Below, piece by piece: positions 26,160-35,386 of a DNA stretch of 64,000 nt (its first letter is position 1; every line of letters starts with the position of its first letter). The notes beneath the pieces were generated by a model that saw only the letters and a program-made list of their open reading frames with translations, was not told the DNA's origin and ran no database searches. The DNA is taken from contig NZ_CP022684.1 in the NCBI RefSeq assembly GCF_002863865.1, positions 1,889,501-1,953,500 on the forward strand, written 5' to 3'. This DNA comes from Ketobacter alkanivorans. GTDB taxonomy: Bacteria > Pseudomonadota > Gammaproteobacteria > Pseudomonadales > Ketobacteraceae. The translations under genes and the position numbers were made by a program.

Positions 26160-27346
26160 GCAGCACACCGATAGACAACACATTGTCCCGCAAAGCAGCC
26201 ATCGTTGGTATCGGCGCTACTGAGTTTTCCAAGGATTCTGGCCGCAGCGAAATGCAACTGGCCTGCGAGGCAGTAAAAGCCGCACTGGACGATGCCGGAA
26301 TTAAAGGCAGTGACATCGATGGCATGTCCACCTTCAGCATGGACAACAACTGGGAAAACGAAATCCTCCGCCAAGTAGGCGGCAAGGAGCTCAAGTTTTT
26401 CTCCCGTACTGAATTTGGCGGCGGCGCGGCCTGTGGCCCCTTTGTGCATGCTGCTACCGCCATTGCCAGTGGCCTGTGTGATACGGTTGTGATCTACCGC
26501 GCCCTTAACGAGCGCTCCGGGTTACGCTTTGGCAGCGGCCAGATGATGAATAACAGTCCGCTTGATCCTAACATCATTAATTTCAGCCACTATTTCCCTT
26601 ACGGATTCATGACTCCAGCAGCCTGGATCGCGTTCAGTGCACGCCGTTACATGCACGAATACGGTGCTACCAGCGAAGATTTCGGCCGGGTTGCGGTAGC
26701 GATGCGAGACTTCGCCGCCACTAACCCTAATGCATTCTTCTATGAGCGCCCCATCACGCTTGAGGATCACCAGAATTCACGCATGATCGCCGACCCACTG
26801 CGCCTGTATGATTGCTGCCAGGAAAGTGATGGTGCCGTGGCCTTTGTAGTAACGTCGGTAGAGAAAGCCAAGGACCTGGCCAACACCCCGGCCGTGATTG
26901 CCAGCGCACGACAAAGCATCGTGAAGGAATCGCGCATGATGACACCTTTCTATGGTGAGACCTTATCCGGCATTCCTGAATTCGATGCCTGCGCCAATGA
27001 CGTATACTCAATGGCAGGGCTTTCACCGGCGGATATCGACATGGCTTGTCTTTACGATCACTTTTCACCGTGGGTTCTACCGCAGCTCGAAGCATTCGGT
27101 TTCTGTGATCGCGGCGAGGCCAAAGACTTCGTCAAGGATGGACACATCAGTCGCGGCGGAAAACTGCCGGTTAACACCCATGGTGGCCAGCTAGGTGAAG
27201 CCTACATCCACGGTATGAATGGCATTGCTGAAGCGGTACGCCAGATACGGGGCACGTCTGTGAATCAAGTGGCAAACGTCAATCATGTACTGGTCACTGC
27301 CGGTGCCGGCGTACCTACTGGCGCAGCAATTCTGGAAAGAGGCTGA
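26156..27346 (+). CDS. ltp2: Ltp2-like thiolase-fold aldolase
   Basis: 396 residues of thiolase fold. The nucleophilic Cys motif of true thiolases is absent: the matching region reads EFGGGAACGPF and the C-terminal GGQLGEAYIHGMN replaces the GHP/CxG set. Tyr300 (LYDHF) and Tyr350 (EAYIHGMN) align with the two tyrosines implicated in Ltp2 retro-aldol catalysis. The family removes propionyl-CoA from the hydrated C22 side chain, leaving a C17 ketone. It overlaps the ChsH1-like gene by four bases and follows a ChsH2-like gene whose DUF35 domain would hold it. Confidence 0.85.
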   Translation: MSSTPIDNTLSRKAAIVGIGATEFSKDSGRSEMQLACEAVKAALDDAGIKGSDIDGMSTFSMDNNWENEILRQVGGKELKFFSRTEFGGGAACGPFVHAATAIASGLCDTVVIYRALNERSGLRFGSGQMMNNSPLDPNIINFSHYFPYGFMTPAAWIAFSARRYMHEYGATSEDFGRVAVAMRDFAATNPNAFFYERPITLEDHQNSRMIADPLRLYDCCQESDGAVAFVVTSVEKAKDLANTPAVIASARQSIVKESRMMTPFYGETLSGIPEFDACANDVYSMAGLSPADIDMACLYDHFSPWVLPQLEAFGFCDRGEAKDFVKDGHISRGGKLPVNTHGGQLGEAYIHGMNGIAEAVRQIRGTSVNQVANVNHVLVTAGAGVPTGAAILERG

Positions 27347-27351
27347 GCATA

Positions 27352-27774
27352 ATGAGCAACATACCTGAGGGTTTCAACCAGTCGGGCTATGCACCCTATT
27401 CCGATCGCTGCGGCCCGATACTGTACAAACGGGAAACCCGCGAAGATGGCACCCTGCAAGGAACGGTAGGCGTGTTATTGGATGAGCATCACATCGGCGG
27501 CAACAATCGAGGCCACGGCGGTTTGCTGATGACATTGCTGGATGAAGCCCTGGGTATGAACGCCTGCTTTCATCGCAACATGCAACCAGCCGTTACCGTT
27601 TCGATGAACACACAGTTTTTCGCCGCCATGAACATTGGTCAATTTCTGCAAGCCACCGGTAAAGTTACCCATTCCACCGCGTCAATGGCGTTTATGGAAG
27701 GGGAAGCCTGGTGCGGGGATGTGCTGGTGGGCCGCGCTACCGGTGTCTGGAAATACTTGAAGCCAAAATCATAA
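27352..27774 (+). CDS. PaaI-like hot-dog thioesterase
   Basis: 140 residues. Hot-dog helix GNNRGHGGLLMTLLDEALGMNAC (core HGGLLMTLLDEALG, about 56-69) has the HGG and Asp of PaaI-type acyl-CoA thioesterases, and VSMNTQFFAA forms the following strand. It starts 5 bp after the Ltp2-like stop, so it belongs to the same operon. It could release CoA from stalled steroid acyl-CoAs or terminal products; the substrate is not visible in the sequence. Confidence 0.8.
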   Translation: MSNIPEGFNQSGYAPYSDRCGPILYKRETREDGTLQGTVGVLLDEHHIGGNNRGHGGLLMTLLDEALGMNACFHRNMQPAVTVSMNTQFFAAMNIGQFLQATGKVTHSTASMAFMEGEAWCGDVLVGRATGVWKYLKPKS

Positions 27775-27784
27775 AAGGATCAAC

Positions 27785-28567
27785 ATGTACGACTTTACCG
27801 GTAAAAGCATTATTGTCACTGGAGGCAGCAAAGGAGTGGGCTTCGGTATCAGCCAGGCGTTTCTGGCAGCAGGTGCCGATGTTTTCATCTGTGGCCGCAC
27901 CGAGCCTGATACCGTGCCAGAAGCCAACGGCAAGCAAGCCATTTTTTACCGTATCGACGTGCGCAAACCGGAAGAAACCCAATCCTTTATTGAGTCGGTT
28001 TTACACACCACAGGGCGACTGGATGTACTGATCAATAACGCAGGTGGCAGCCCACCGATTAATGCTGCGGATGCTCCCCCCAAGCTCACCGAGTCCATCA
28101 TACGATTAAACTTAATTGCACCCATGATATTTGCCCAACAGGCATATCACGCCATGAGCAAAAACGGTGGCAGCATTATCAACATTGCCAGCGTATCCGG
28201 CGAACGCCCCTCCCCGGGCACTGCCGCCTATGGCGCAGCCAAAGCTGGGCTGATTAATGTAACCCGATCGCTGGCCCAAGAGTGGGGGCAAGACCAGGTG
28301 CGCGTAAACGCAATTATCGCAGGCCTGATCAAAACCGAAGCCGCTAACGAACACTATGGTGGTGCAGCCGGTGTAAAACTTATCGAAACATCACTGCCCA
28401 TGGGGCGCATGGCTGTGCCCGAAGACATCGCCAATGCCTGCCTGTTTTTGGCCGATAGCAAAGCCGCCTATATCAGTGGTGCAGCACTGGAAGTGTATGG
28501 CGGTGGTGAACCGCCAAGCTTTCTGAAACTGGCACAGGAAGCGTATCAGATGGGTCAAAATTTCTGA
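27785..28567 (+). CDS. SDR family oxidoreductase, last gene of the chsH2-like operon
   Basis: 260 residues. TGGSKGVG (12-19), NNAG (84-87), Ser136, Tyr149 and Lys153 (YGAAK) are intact, and the tail YISGAALEVYGGGEPPSF is FabG-like. It follows the thioesterase by 10 bp. Similar SDRs occur in steroid clusters next to ltp2 genes and act on hydroxysteroids or hydroxyacyl-CoAs. Its stop lies 13 bp inside the converging FadL-like gene. Confidence 0.82.
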   Translation: MYDFTGKSIIVTGGSKGVGFGISQAFLAAGADVFICGRTEPDTVPEANGKQAIFYRIDVRKPEETQSFIESVLHTTGRLDVLINNAGGSPPINAADAPPKLTESIIRLNLIAPMIFAQQAYHAMSKNGGSIINIASVSGERPSPGTAAYGAAKAGLINVTRSLAQEWGQDQVRVNAIIAGLIKTEAANEHYGGAAGVKLIETSLPMGRMAVPEDIANACLFLADSKAAYISGAALEVYGGGEPPSFLKLAQEAYQMGQNF

Positions 28568-30243
28568 GTAATACTGAACTCCATTAAATACATCGTTAGC
28601 TCGACCTCTATATCCGATCCGGCGTAGGGGCTATAGATTAACTTCGAGGGGTCGAGCGAATTACCAACATCAGCAGTACCGCCAGGCATGTCCAGTTCAG
28701 AACTCATATAGCCCAATGCAAAATCTATTACTGCTCCATTATCAAATTCCATACCTATGCCCGCGCCATAGAATGTACCTGAGCCTAATGGCAATAATGG
28801 TGTTAAACCATCGGACGGTAACGACGTTGGGCGATCCTCAATACCCAAACGCAGCACCGTAGTATCCGAATACTGATACTCCACCCCAACCGCCCAGTTC
28901 CAGGTGTCCTCCAACCCAAGGGGGAACGCTATGCGTGTCTTACCGGCAAGATCAGGTTGAATGATTTCCGCTAACCTCAAAAAATCCACCGGTTCCGAAA
29001 ACTCCACCTCCAACACATCCCAGGCCGACCAACCGGCAAATTTATAATCCAGGTTCAGTTTAAATCTTTCGCTCAACTGGATACTGGCACCGAACATGTA
29101 CTGCTCGGGCATGTCCATTGATATCTGCGCCTTTCCTTCTGTTTGATTTACCCCCTGAGGGAAAGACCATCCAAACACTCGCAATAACCCGTCAATTTGA
29201 CCCGCCAATGACACCCCATTTCCGTCCTCCACCAGAAACGGTGCCAGGAAATTGTTCCAGTTTTCTCCATTGGTCCATCTAAAGTCGCCATCCATATCCA
29301 TCGGAAAAGATGCGATATAGTTGGCCCCCAGGGTCAGCCAGTCGGTTGGGCTCCACAGCACCCCAAAATTAAAACCGGGCACCAAGCCATTCTCGACCTC
29401 AAACTCCAGATACGCTAATTGGTTGTACAAACCTAAGCGTTCCCCCTCACACAGCTCGGCAGCCACATCCTGAAAACCTATGAAATTATCATTTAGCGCA
29501 AACTCACACTGGCTCTGTAAATCTCCCAAAAATAATTGTCCGGCGTGGGGAGCTCGAATAGGCAGATCCATTCCGACCCCCACATAATTGAACGTCAGCG
29601 CCGCACCAATGGCTAACTGATCATTGATGTTCACCCCGATACTGGGGGAAAAGTAGGTGAGATGCATAAGAGAGAGGCGCTCCCCCATAAATCGCCCAGG
29701 GTCGTCTTCGGCTCGATAAAAGCCCACCATCATGGGTGCATATACATTAGTGCCAACCGTGTAGCTCTTACCAGCAGGCGCGTAGGAGGCACCCCCTAAC
29801 GGGGCAATAATCACTGGCAGGTCAGTCATTCCCACAATCGGCAACATCAATGACGCACCTTCCGTTTCGCTGGTGGCGTTACGGGCCTCATCGTAAAAAT
29901 AGCCATCATCAAACAGGCCTGTGGCTTCCATGGCTTGCAGTTGAGATTTGCGAGGCTCAACATAGTCGCCTATTTCCATCACCACCGAAAAATCCGCCGC
30001 CACCATCTTGAGCTGTAATGACCGACCTTTGATTCTGGCCAGGCCAGCTGGATTGAAATGAATTGAATCAATACCGGGAGGATCCGCCGTAACTGCATGC
30101 CCAAGGGACACCGCTTTGGCATTGCCAAGTGTGAGACTGTCTGCCACGACGGCATAAACGGTAGAGGTATAATTGAATATGAATGCACACAACACACAGC
30201 GCCAAACACGGGCAAATGGCGCCCTTGGGTTCAATAGATTCAC
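28555..30243 (-). CDS. FadL/OmpP1/TodX-type outer-membrane channel
   Basis: 562 residues with a cleavable leader (CALCAFIFNYTSTVYA). The mature start SLTLGNAKAVSLGHAVTADPPGIDSIHFNPAGLA (core SIHFNPAGLA) is the conserved N-terminal hatch of FadL proteins, which let hydrophobic compounds cross the outer membrane. The C-terminus ends FSITQKF with a terminal Phe, as in outer-membrane barrels. It follows a second FadL-like gene on the same strand by 134 bp. Uptake of sterols is inferred from the locus. Confidence 0.85.
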   Translation of the reverse strand: MNLLNPRAPFARVWRCVLCAFIFNYTSTVYAVVADSLTLGNAKAVSLGHAVTADPPGIDSIHFNPAGLARIKGRSLQLKMVAADFSVVMEIGDYVEPRKSQLQAMEATGLFDDGYFYDEARNATSETEGASLMLPIVGMTDLPVIIAPLGGASYAPAGKSYTVGTNVYAPMMVGFYRAEDDPGRFMGERLSLMHLTYFSPSIGVNINDQLAIGAALTFNYVGVGMDLPIRAPHAGQLFLGDLQSQCEFALNDNFIGFQDVAAELCEGERLGLYNQLAYLEFEVENGLVPGFNFGVLWSPTDWLTLGANYIASFPMDMDGDFRWTNGENWNNFLAPFLVEDGNGVSLAGQIDGLLRVFGWSFPQGVNQTEGKAQISMDMPEQYMFGASIQLSERFKLNLDYKFAGWSAWDVLEVEFSEPVDFLRLAEIIQPDLAGKTRIAFPLGLEDTWNWAVGVEYQYSDTTVLRLGIEDRPTSLPSDGLTPLLPLGSGTFYGAGIGMEFDNGAVIDFALGYMSSELDMPGGTADVGNSLDPSKLIYSPYAGSDIEVELTMYLMEFSITQKF

Positions 30244-30377
30244 TTGCTCACCTTGTCGGAAACAACAGAATCACCAGATCATTATCGAACCCAAAGCATT
30301 CCAACCACCGCCGCTCGGCAGCATTGGATAAGACTCGTACTTCCTTAAACAACCAAACCTGATGCCGTACTTTTTAA

Positions 30378-31952
30378 TTAGTATTGATAATTGGCAGACA
30401 ACCCCAAGAAATAGGATTCTACAGTTTGCAGTCCAGGGCATCCCGACTTCACCAATTGACCTGCTCGACACGTAGGCGTATCCACTGGATTACCCTCACT
30501 GTCGTAAGGTTGGTCAATGGTGTATTCCACCGAAGCATAATTAAATCCGATATCCAGAATCCATTTACCCACTTGTGCACCGTATCCAACGTAAAACGAA
30601 TCTTGATAGTCGGCAGGCGGTGGCGTAAACGCATTTGTATAGGCAGGGGGGGTAGCGCTGTTACTGGCACTGTAACCAAAACGCAAATACTGGTGCAGTG
30701 TAAAATTCCATTCCACACCCAGACTTATGGTATCGGAATCATCCCAATTCAGGGTCTGACCTAACCGATCCAGGCCAGTAGCTTCAAAAATGGGCTCTTT
30801 TAGTTCTACGATAAAATCCTTGTTCGAATCAGAGTAGTAGGCACGCCGCCAATCCATGGCAAACAAAACTGATGGCGTTACCTGAAGCGCAATGCCAAAC
30901 TCAATAGCCTCGGCAGTAGACCAGGAAATCTGCGAATCAATATCCGTTGCAATGCTCTCTGCCACTCCCAACAAATCATCGGTATTACGAATAGCTACTA
31001 ACTGAGCCACTCCAGGAATGGAGTTCACCAGGTTCGCATAGTCTCCTACCGGAAGGCCGCCAAACGTTGTAATGGCGGGTGCCAGCAACATATTGGAATC
31101 CAACACCACATCTGTGGAGCCTTTCATGACCGTCGTGGTTTTGGTGCGATAAGAAGCGGCAACCGTGAAATAATCTGTCACGTCATAACTAACGCCCAGC
31201 AATACACCCGGGTTACCCACTCCATACATTTTGGAAGTGACCTGAGTGAATCCCAAGCCGTAGGATCCAACCGGCGAGTCTGGATCGGTAAACGCACCGG
31301 CAAAATCTTCTGTGGTTTGCTGCTCGAACATACCAAACGGAAAACGCAGGGAAACACCCAACTTTAATTTGTCAGTCACTCGATAGCTGAATGGGAAAGC
31401 CAGCTCGAAGATAGCCATGTTCACCATCTCCTCCCTGCCTTGGGATAAACATTGATCGTTATCGATTGCATCCGGGTCCAGCGTTACGCCACCGGAACCA
31501 TCATTGATAATGACATCGCTGGGATCATAGGTGCAGGGCTTACCGGTTCCATAACGCTTGACGTCTTCGTAGCCACCACCAAACCCCAAAGCAAGATAAA
31601 AAGAAGCACCGTAGGAGAAATCGTTCGAGGCCTTCTCCACATATCCCCAAAAAGGTAAAGGCACCGCAATCCAAGGTGACTCCTGATATTCGTCCGGCCC
31701 GGCAAAGGAGCCTCCCAACTTTACAGCCAGCAACGTAAAAGCACTCTGATTTTGCGATGCCTCGGCTTCGACCAGATTGGCCGGGTTATGCAGCACAGCG
31801 GCCGGACTGTTGAGGTGCGCCACACCGGCCCCGCCCATACCCATGTTGCGCGCATCATACATTCCCGGCGCTTCCGGGTTCGCGTATCCCAGCATTGGAG
31901 ATAACACACCGAAAGCAACCAGCCATAACTGCACATGCCATCGAGGCTTCAT
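30378..31952 (-). CDS. FadL/OmpP1-type outer-membrane channel (second)
   Basis: About 524 residues from the ATG at 31952, chosen because it gives a normal signal peptide (MKPRWHVQLWLVAFGVLSPMLGYA) and follows a G-rich stretch; in-frame ATGs at 31976 and 32033 would add an unusual leader. The hatch motif MYDARNMGMGGAGVAHLNSPAAVLHNPANL is FadL-like (core AAVLHNPANL). It ends in SANYQY, an aromatic barrel terminus. It is the first of two channels transcribed leftward from the gap with the 46-bp palindrome. Confidence 0.85.
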   Translation of the reverse strand: MKPRWHVQLWLVAFGVLSPMLGYANPEAPGMYDARNMGMGGAGVAHLNSPAAVLHNPANLVEAEASQNQSAFTLLAVKLGGSFAGPDEYQESPWIAVPLPFWGYVEKASNDFSYGASFYLALGFGGGYEDVKRYGTGKPCTYDPSDVIINDGSGGVTLDPDAIDNDQCLSQGREEMVNMAIFELAFPFSYRVTDKLKLGVSLRFPFGMFEQQTTEDFAGAFTDPDSPVGSYGLGFTQVTSKMYGVGNPGVLLGVSYDVTDYFTVAASYRTKTTTVMKGSTDVVLDSNMLLAPAITTFGGLPVGDYANLVNSIPGVAQLVAIRNTDDLLGVAESIATDIDSQISWSTAEAIEFGIALQVTPSVLFAMDWRRAYYSDSNKDFIVELKEPIFEATGLDRLGQTLNWDDSDTISLGVEWNFTLHQYLRFGYSASNSATPPAYTNAFTPPPADYQDSFYVGYGAQVGKWILDIGFNYASVEYTIDQPYDSEGNPVDTPTCRAGQLVKSGCPGLQTVESYFLGLSANYQY

Positions 31953-32570
31953 GACCGCCCCCAATGACAACACCATGCCAACATCAAGTGATTCACGTGA
32001 TACATCAGCTCTCCTTGGCGGCATACAACCCAATCACCAGAAGGCCTAACGCGAAACCCGTGGAGCGATAGATCATGGAGCAGAAAATGAGGCGCCTTGA
32101 ACGCGCATCGACCGAATGGTCACTTTCATGCTAAACCTCCCCCGGCAGCGACATCTGGGCGCCATAGGAGATCTCCCCTGTTCCTCTCATTCCAGCCAGT
32201 CCCGGTAGTGTTTCTTGTGTTAGTTGTTCTACCAGCTTTGCGCTTCTTATTTTTGTTCAGTAAGAGCACTGCTCTTACTGGTGTTCACTCTGTAACTGTA
32301 AACATAGTGTCCAATAGTAAATATATTTGCAATACGTATTGCAAATATATTTACTATTATCTTCATTTAATAGGTTGACCTGATTCTAAACCCTATCATT
32401 ACAGTACGAATGTACCAGAATACAGCTCAATGTAGATCATGAAATAAACAAAACCCGATAAATGGTGAAATGCCTTGATCTTATCGGTAAACCCTATAGC
32501 CTGAGCTGAATTTTGTTTTGTCACTTATCTCAGATAGCTGGCCGAGCCTCACTAGACTAACTGGATAAGC
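31953..32570. other. Intergenic region, 618 bp, without a supported gene
   Basis: Short open frames here (for example 32097-32378 on the plus strand) lack a ribosome site and protein-like composition. The AT-rich middle contains the 46-bp palindrome described separately, and the promoters for the FadL genes (leftward) and the methyltransferase (rightward) probably lie here. Confidence 0.6.
32313..32358. repeat. 46-bp perfect palindrome with GCAAT-N4-ATTGC centre
   Basis: All 23 base pairs around the centre between 32335 and 32336 match, without a spacer. The middle 18 bases are TTGCAATACGTATTGCAA, containing the GCAAT-N4-ATTGC pattern of the other steroid-locus sites. The arms extend through AT-rich sequence (AATAGTAAATATA at the left end). 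It lies about 360 bp before the first FadL start. Likely a strong regulator site; it would also extrude a cruciform or form an RNA hairpin if transcribed, but no T-tract follows. Confidence 0.7.
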
Positions 32571-33245
32571 ATGACTTCACCTGTTCGAGTTCGTTACCAA
32601 ACCATCGAGTTTGGCGGCATTGACATCCATATCTGCACCCTGCGTGATAATCAACAATTCCACGATCCCGACGGTATCGCTGAAAGCCTTGGCATATCAT
32701 CCGCTGCCTGGCCCATATTTGGGGTGATCTGGCCATCCAGCCTGGTACTGGCCAATTACGTTGCTGATTACAAAACGGAAGGCCTGAGAATTTTAGAAAT
32801 CGGCTGCGGTATGGCGTTATCCAGCCTGTTGTTGAACAAGCAAAATGCCGATATTACGGCCACCGACAATCACCCGGAAGCAGAGAGTTTTTTAGAAAGA
32901 AACACCCTGCTGAACGCAGGAAAACCCATCGAATACGAGCGCGTTGATTGGGCTGATTCGGCAGACACGCTGGGCCGCTTTGATCTGATTATTGGCAGCG
33001 ACCTGTTATATGAAGATGACCACGTCAATTTGATATCTGATTTTATTGAAAATCACGCCAACCCAGCCTGTGAAATCATCTTGGTCGATCCCGGACGGGG
33101 ACGCAAAAGCAAACTGAGCAAAAAAATGGCTGAGTACGGCTTCAGCAGTTTATATCTGAAGCCAGCCCACACCGAGTATCTCGAATCTGAATTCAAAGGC
33201 CACATTTTGCGCTTCAGTCGAGAGCCGCAAAACCAAAGCTCCTAA
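32571..33245 (+). CDS. Class I SAM-dependent methyltransferase (METTL21/Methyltransf_16-like)
   Basis: 224 residues. The SAM motif I is ILEIGCGMALSSLLL (about 80-94), motif II-like TATDNHPEAESFLERN follows, and FDLIIGSDLLYEDDH (about 142-156) matches the DxxY-type motif of lysine methyltransferases in the METTL21 group. Bacterial members are mostly uncharacterised; protein lysine methylation is the likely chemistry. It stands alone, converging on typA across a bidirectional terminator. Confidence 0.8.
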   Translation: MTSPVRVRYQTIEFGGIDIHICTLRDNQQFHDPDGIAESLGISSAAWPIFGVIWPSSLVLANYVADYKTEGLRILEIGCGMALSSLLLNKQNADITATDNHPEAESFLERNTLLNAGKPIEYERVDWADSADTLGRFDLIIGSDLLYEDDHVNLISDFIENHANPACEIILVDPGRGRKSKLSKKMAEYGFSSLYLKPAHTEYLESEFKGHILRFSREPQNQSS

Positions 33246-33310
33246 AATACTCGATTGGAAAATAATACATTCTAGGCAGGAAATTATGTCCGCAGGGGAC
33301 TAATGCGGGC

Positions 33311-33350
33311 AAAAAAAAGCGGCTGGGGTTTTCACCGCAGCCGCTTTTCT
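33311..33350. terminator. Bidirectional rho-independent terminator between methyltransferase and typA
   Basis: AAAGCGGCTG (33316-33325) pairs with CAGCCGCTTT (33338-33347). On the minus strand the stem is followed by a run of T (complement of 33311-33315), fitting the end of typA 14 bp away; on the plus strand TTTTCTT follows. Confidence 0.8.
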
Positions 33351-33360
33351 TAGGCAAGGC

Positions 33361-35166
33361 TTACTTTGAGGTACGCTTGCGCTCGTTCTCTTTAAGTAAC
33401 TTCTTACGAATGCGGATGGACACAGGTGTCACTTCCACCAGTTCGTCTTTATCGATAAAGTCCAGCGCCTGCTCCAACGAATATCGAATCGGCGGTGTCA
33501 GCACGATGTTCTCATCGGTACCTGCTGCACGAATGTTGGTCAGCTGCTTAGCCTTAGTGGGGTTTACCACCAAATCGTTGCCGCGGGAATGAATCCCAAT
33601 CACCTGCCCTTCATACACTTCAACGGCAGGATCGATCATCAAGCGGCCGCGCTCCTGCAGGTTGAACAGTGCGTAACCCAGGGTTTTTCCGGTAATCATG
33701 GAGATCAGCACGCCGTTCTGACGCTTGCTTACTTCACCCTCTTTCATCTCTCCGTAGTGAGAGAAAGTGGAGTTCATGATGCCAGTACCGGAGGTGAGCG
33801 TAAGAAACTCTGAGCGGAAACCAATCAAGCCACGGGAAGGCGCAATGAAATCCATCCGCACACGGCCTTTACCATCGGGCACCATGTCGTTCATTTCTGC
33901 TTTGCGTAACCCCAACTGCTCCATGATCGAGCCCTGATGCTGCTCTTCAATGTCAATCATCAACTGCTCGAAGGGCTCCTGCTTTTCACCATCGATTTCT
34001 TTGATGATTACTTCAGGGCTGCCCACAGCCATCTCAAAACCTTCGCGACGCATATTTTCGATCAGTACGGACAGGTGCAGCTCACCCCGACCAGACACAC
34101 GGAAACGGTCAGGACTGTCGGTGTCTTCAACGCGCAATGCAACGTTATGAATCAATTCTTTCTCTAAACGCTCACGGATATTGCGCGAGGTAACAAACTT
34201 ACCTTCTTTTCCGGCAAACGGTGATGTGTTTACCTGGAAGATCATGCTGACGGTCGGTTCGTCGACGGTCAGCGGTGGCAACGCTTCTGGTTTTTCCGGC
34301 GCACACAGGGTATCGGAGATGAACAGCTCATCAATACCGGTAATGCAAACGATGTCGCCCGCTTCAGCTTCAGGCACGTCAACACGATCTAAGCCCATGT
34401 GTCCCATAATTTTCAGTATCTTACCGTTACGGACTTTGCCTTCGCGATCCACAACCTTTACTGGGGAGCCGGCTTTGATTTTACCGCGCTTGATGCGACC
34501 GATACCGATTACACCCAGAAAGCTGGAGTAATCCAAGGAGCTGATCTGCATCTGGAAGGGGCCGTCCAAATCCACCTCAGGGGGAGACACCTTATCCACC
34601 ACGGCCTCAAACAATGGGCTCATATCTTCAGCCATGTTATCGGCATCGGTTCCGGCAATGCCATTCAAGGCAGAGGCGTAGATAACCGGAAAGTCCAACT
34701 GCTTATCGGTTGCACCCAAACGATCAAACAGATCAAATACCTGATCCATAACCCAGTCAGGACGAGCACCAGGGCGATCAATTTTGTTAATAACAACAAT
34801 AGGGTTGAGGCCTTGAGCAAACGCTTTCTGGGTTACAAAGCGGGTCTGCGGCATGGGGCCGTCCACTGCGTCAACCAACAGCAGCACGGAGTCTACCATA
34901 GACATAACACGCTCTACTTCTCCACCGAAGTCGGCGTGCCCTGGGGTATCCACAATATTAATGTGGTAGTCATTCCAGCGAATGGCAGTGTTTTTGGCCA
35001 GGATGGTGATCCCGCGCTCTTTTTCCAAATCATTGGAATCCATCACACGCTCACCTTCGTCTTTACGACCCAAGGTGCCAGATTGTTGTAACAGCTTGTC
35101 AACCAAAGTAGTTTTACCGTGGTCAACGTGCGCGATGATGGCGATATTACGGATTTTCTCGATCAC
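33361..35166 (-). CDS. typA: Ribosome-associated GTPase TypA/BipA
   Basis: 601 residues, the standard length. G1 [11 protein letters not shown]3 [12 protein letters not shown] and G4 NKID are in the first 135 residues. Domain II follows, with EF-G-like domains III and V and the TypA-specific C-terminal domain ([23 protein letters not shown], shown core [12 protein letters not shown]). TypA aids 50S assembly and growth under stress or cold. It is monocistronic with its own terminator. Unusual features: none seen. Confidence 0.97.
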   Translation of the reverse strand: MIEKIRNIAIIAHVDHGKTTLVDKLLQQSGTLGRKDEGERVMDSNDLEKERGITILAKNTAIRWNDYHINIVDTPGHADFGGEVERVMSMVDSVLLLVDAVDGPMPQTRFVTQKAFAQGLNPIVVINKIDRPGARPDWVMDQVFDLFDRLGATDKQLDFPVIYASALNGIAGTDADNMAEDMSPLFEAVVDKVSPPEVDLDGPFQMQISSLDYSSFLGVIGIGRIKRGKIKAGSPVKVVDREGKVRNGKILKIMGHMGLDRVDVPEAEAGDIVCITGIDELFISDTLCAPEKPEALPPLTVDEPTVSMIFQVNTSPFAGKEGKFVTSRNIRERLEKELIHNVALRVEDTDSPDRFRVSGRGELHLSVLIENMRREGFEMAVGSPEVIIKEIDGEKQEPFEQLMIDIEEQHQGSIMEQLGLRKAEMNDMVPDGKGRVRMDFIAPSRGLIGFRSEFLTLTSGTGIMNSTFSHYGEMKEGEVSKRQNGVLISMITGKTLGYALFNLQERGRLMIDPAVEVYEGQVIGIHSRGNDLVVNPTKAKQLTNIRAAGTDENIVLTPPIRYSLEQALDFIDKDELVEVTPVSIRIRKKLLKENERKRTSK

Positions 35167-35338
35167 AAACTTACAGCCTCAGCCCAATACAGTACTTTAA
35201 GGCGGCGGAGTATACAGGAATTGAGTGTCAGCTGGGCAGCTAGTTCTTACAAATAGGCAACAAATTTACCCATTAGCGGGAGAGGAGCAGGAATTAGGGT
35301 GGAAGAAGCATGGCAAGGCTTGCCTAATCGGCTTCTTA

Positions 35339-35376
35339 GGCGGTTTCCTGACGTAAAAACATCAGGCAACCGCCGT
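35339..35376. terminator. Hairpin downstream of the VWA lipoprotein gene
   Basis: GGCGGTTTCCTGA pairs with TCAGGCAACCGCC (one mismatch) around a 10-base loop. GTTTTC follows on the plus strand; the minus-strand side lacks a good T-run, so terminator function for the leftward gene is uncertain. Confidence 0.4.
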
Positions 35377-35386
35377 TTTCAGACGA

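Noticed and set aside
32097..32378. 93-codon frame in the FadL upstream gap
   Set aside because: Runs through the 46-bp palindrome, lacks a ribosome site and looks like random translation.
34399..35091. 230-codon open frame antisense to typA
   Set aside because: Shadow of a strongly conserved gene; composition unlike a protein and no ribosome site.
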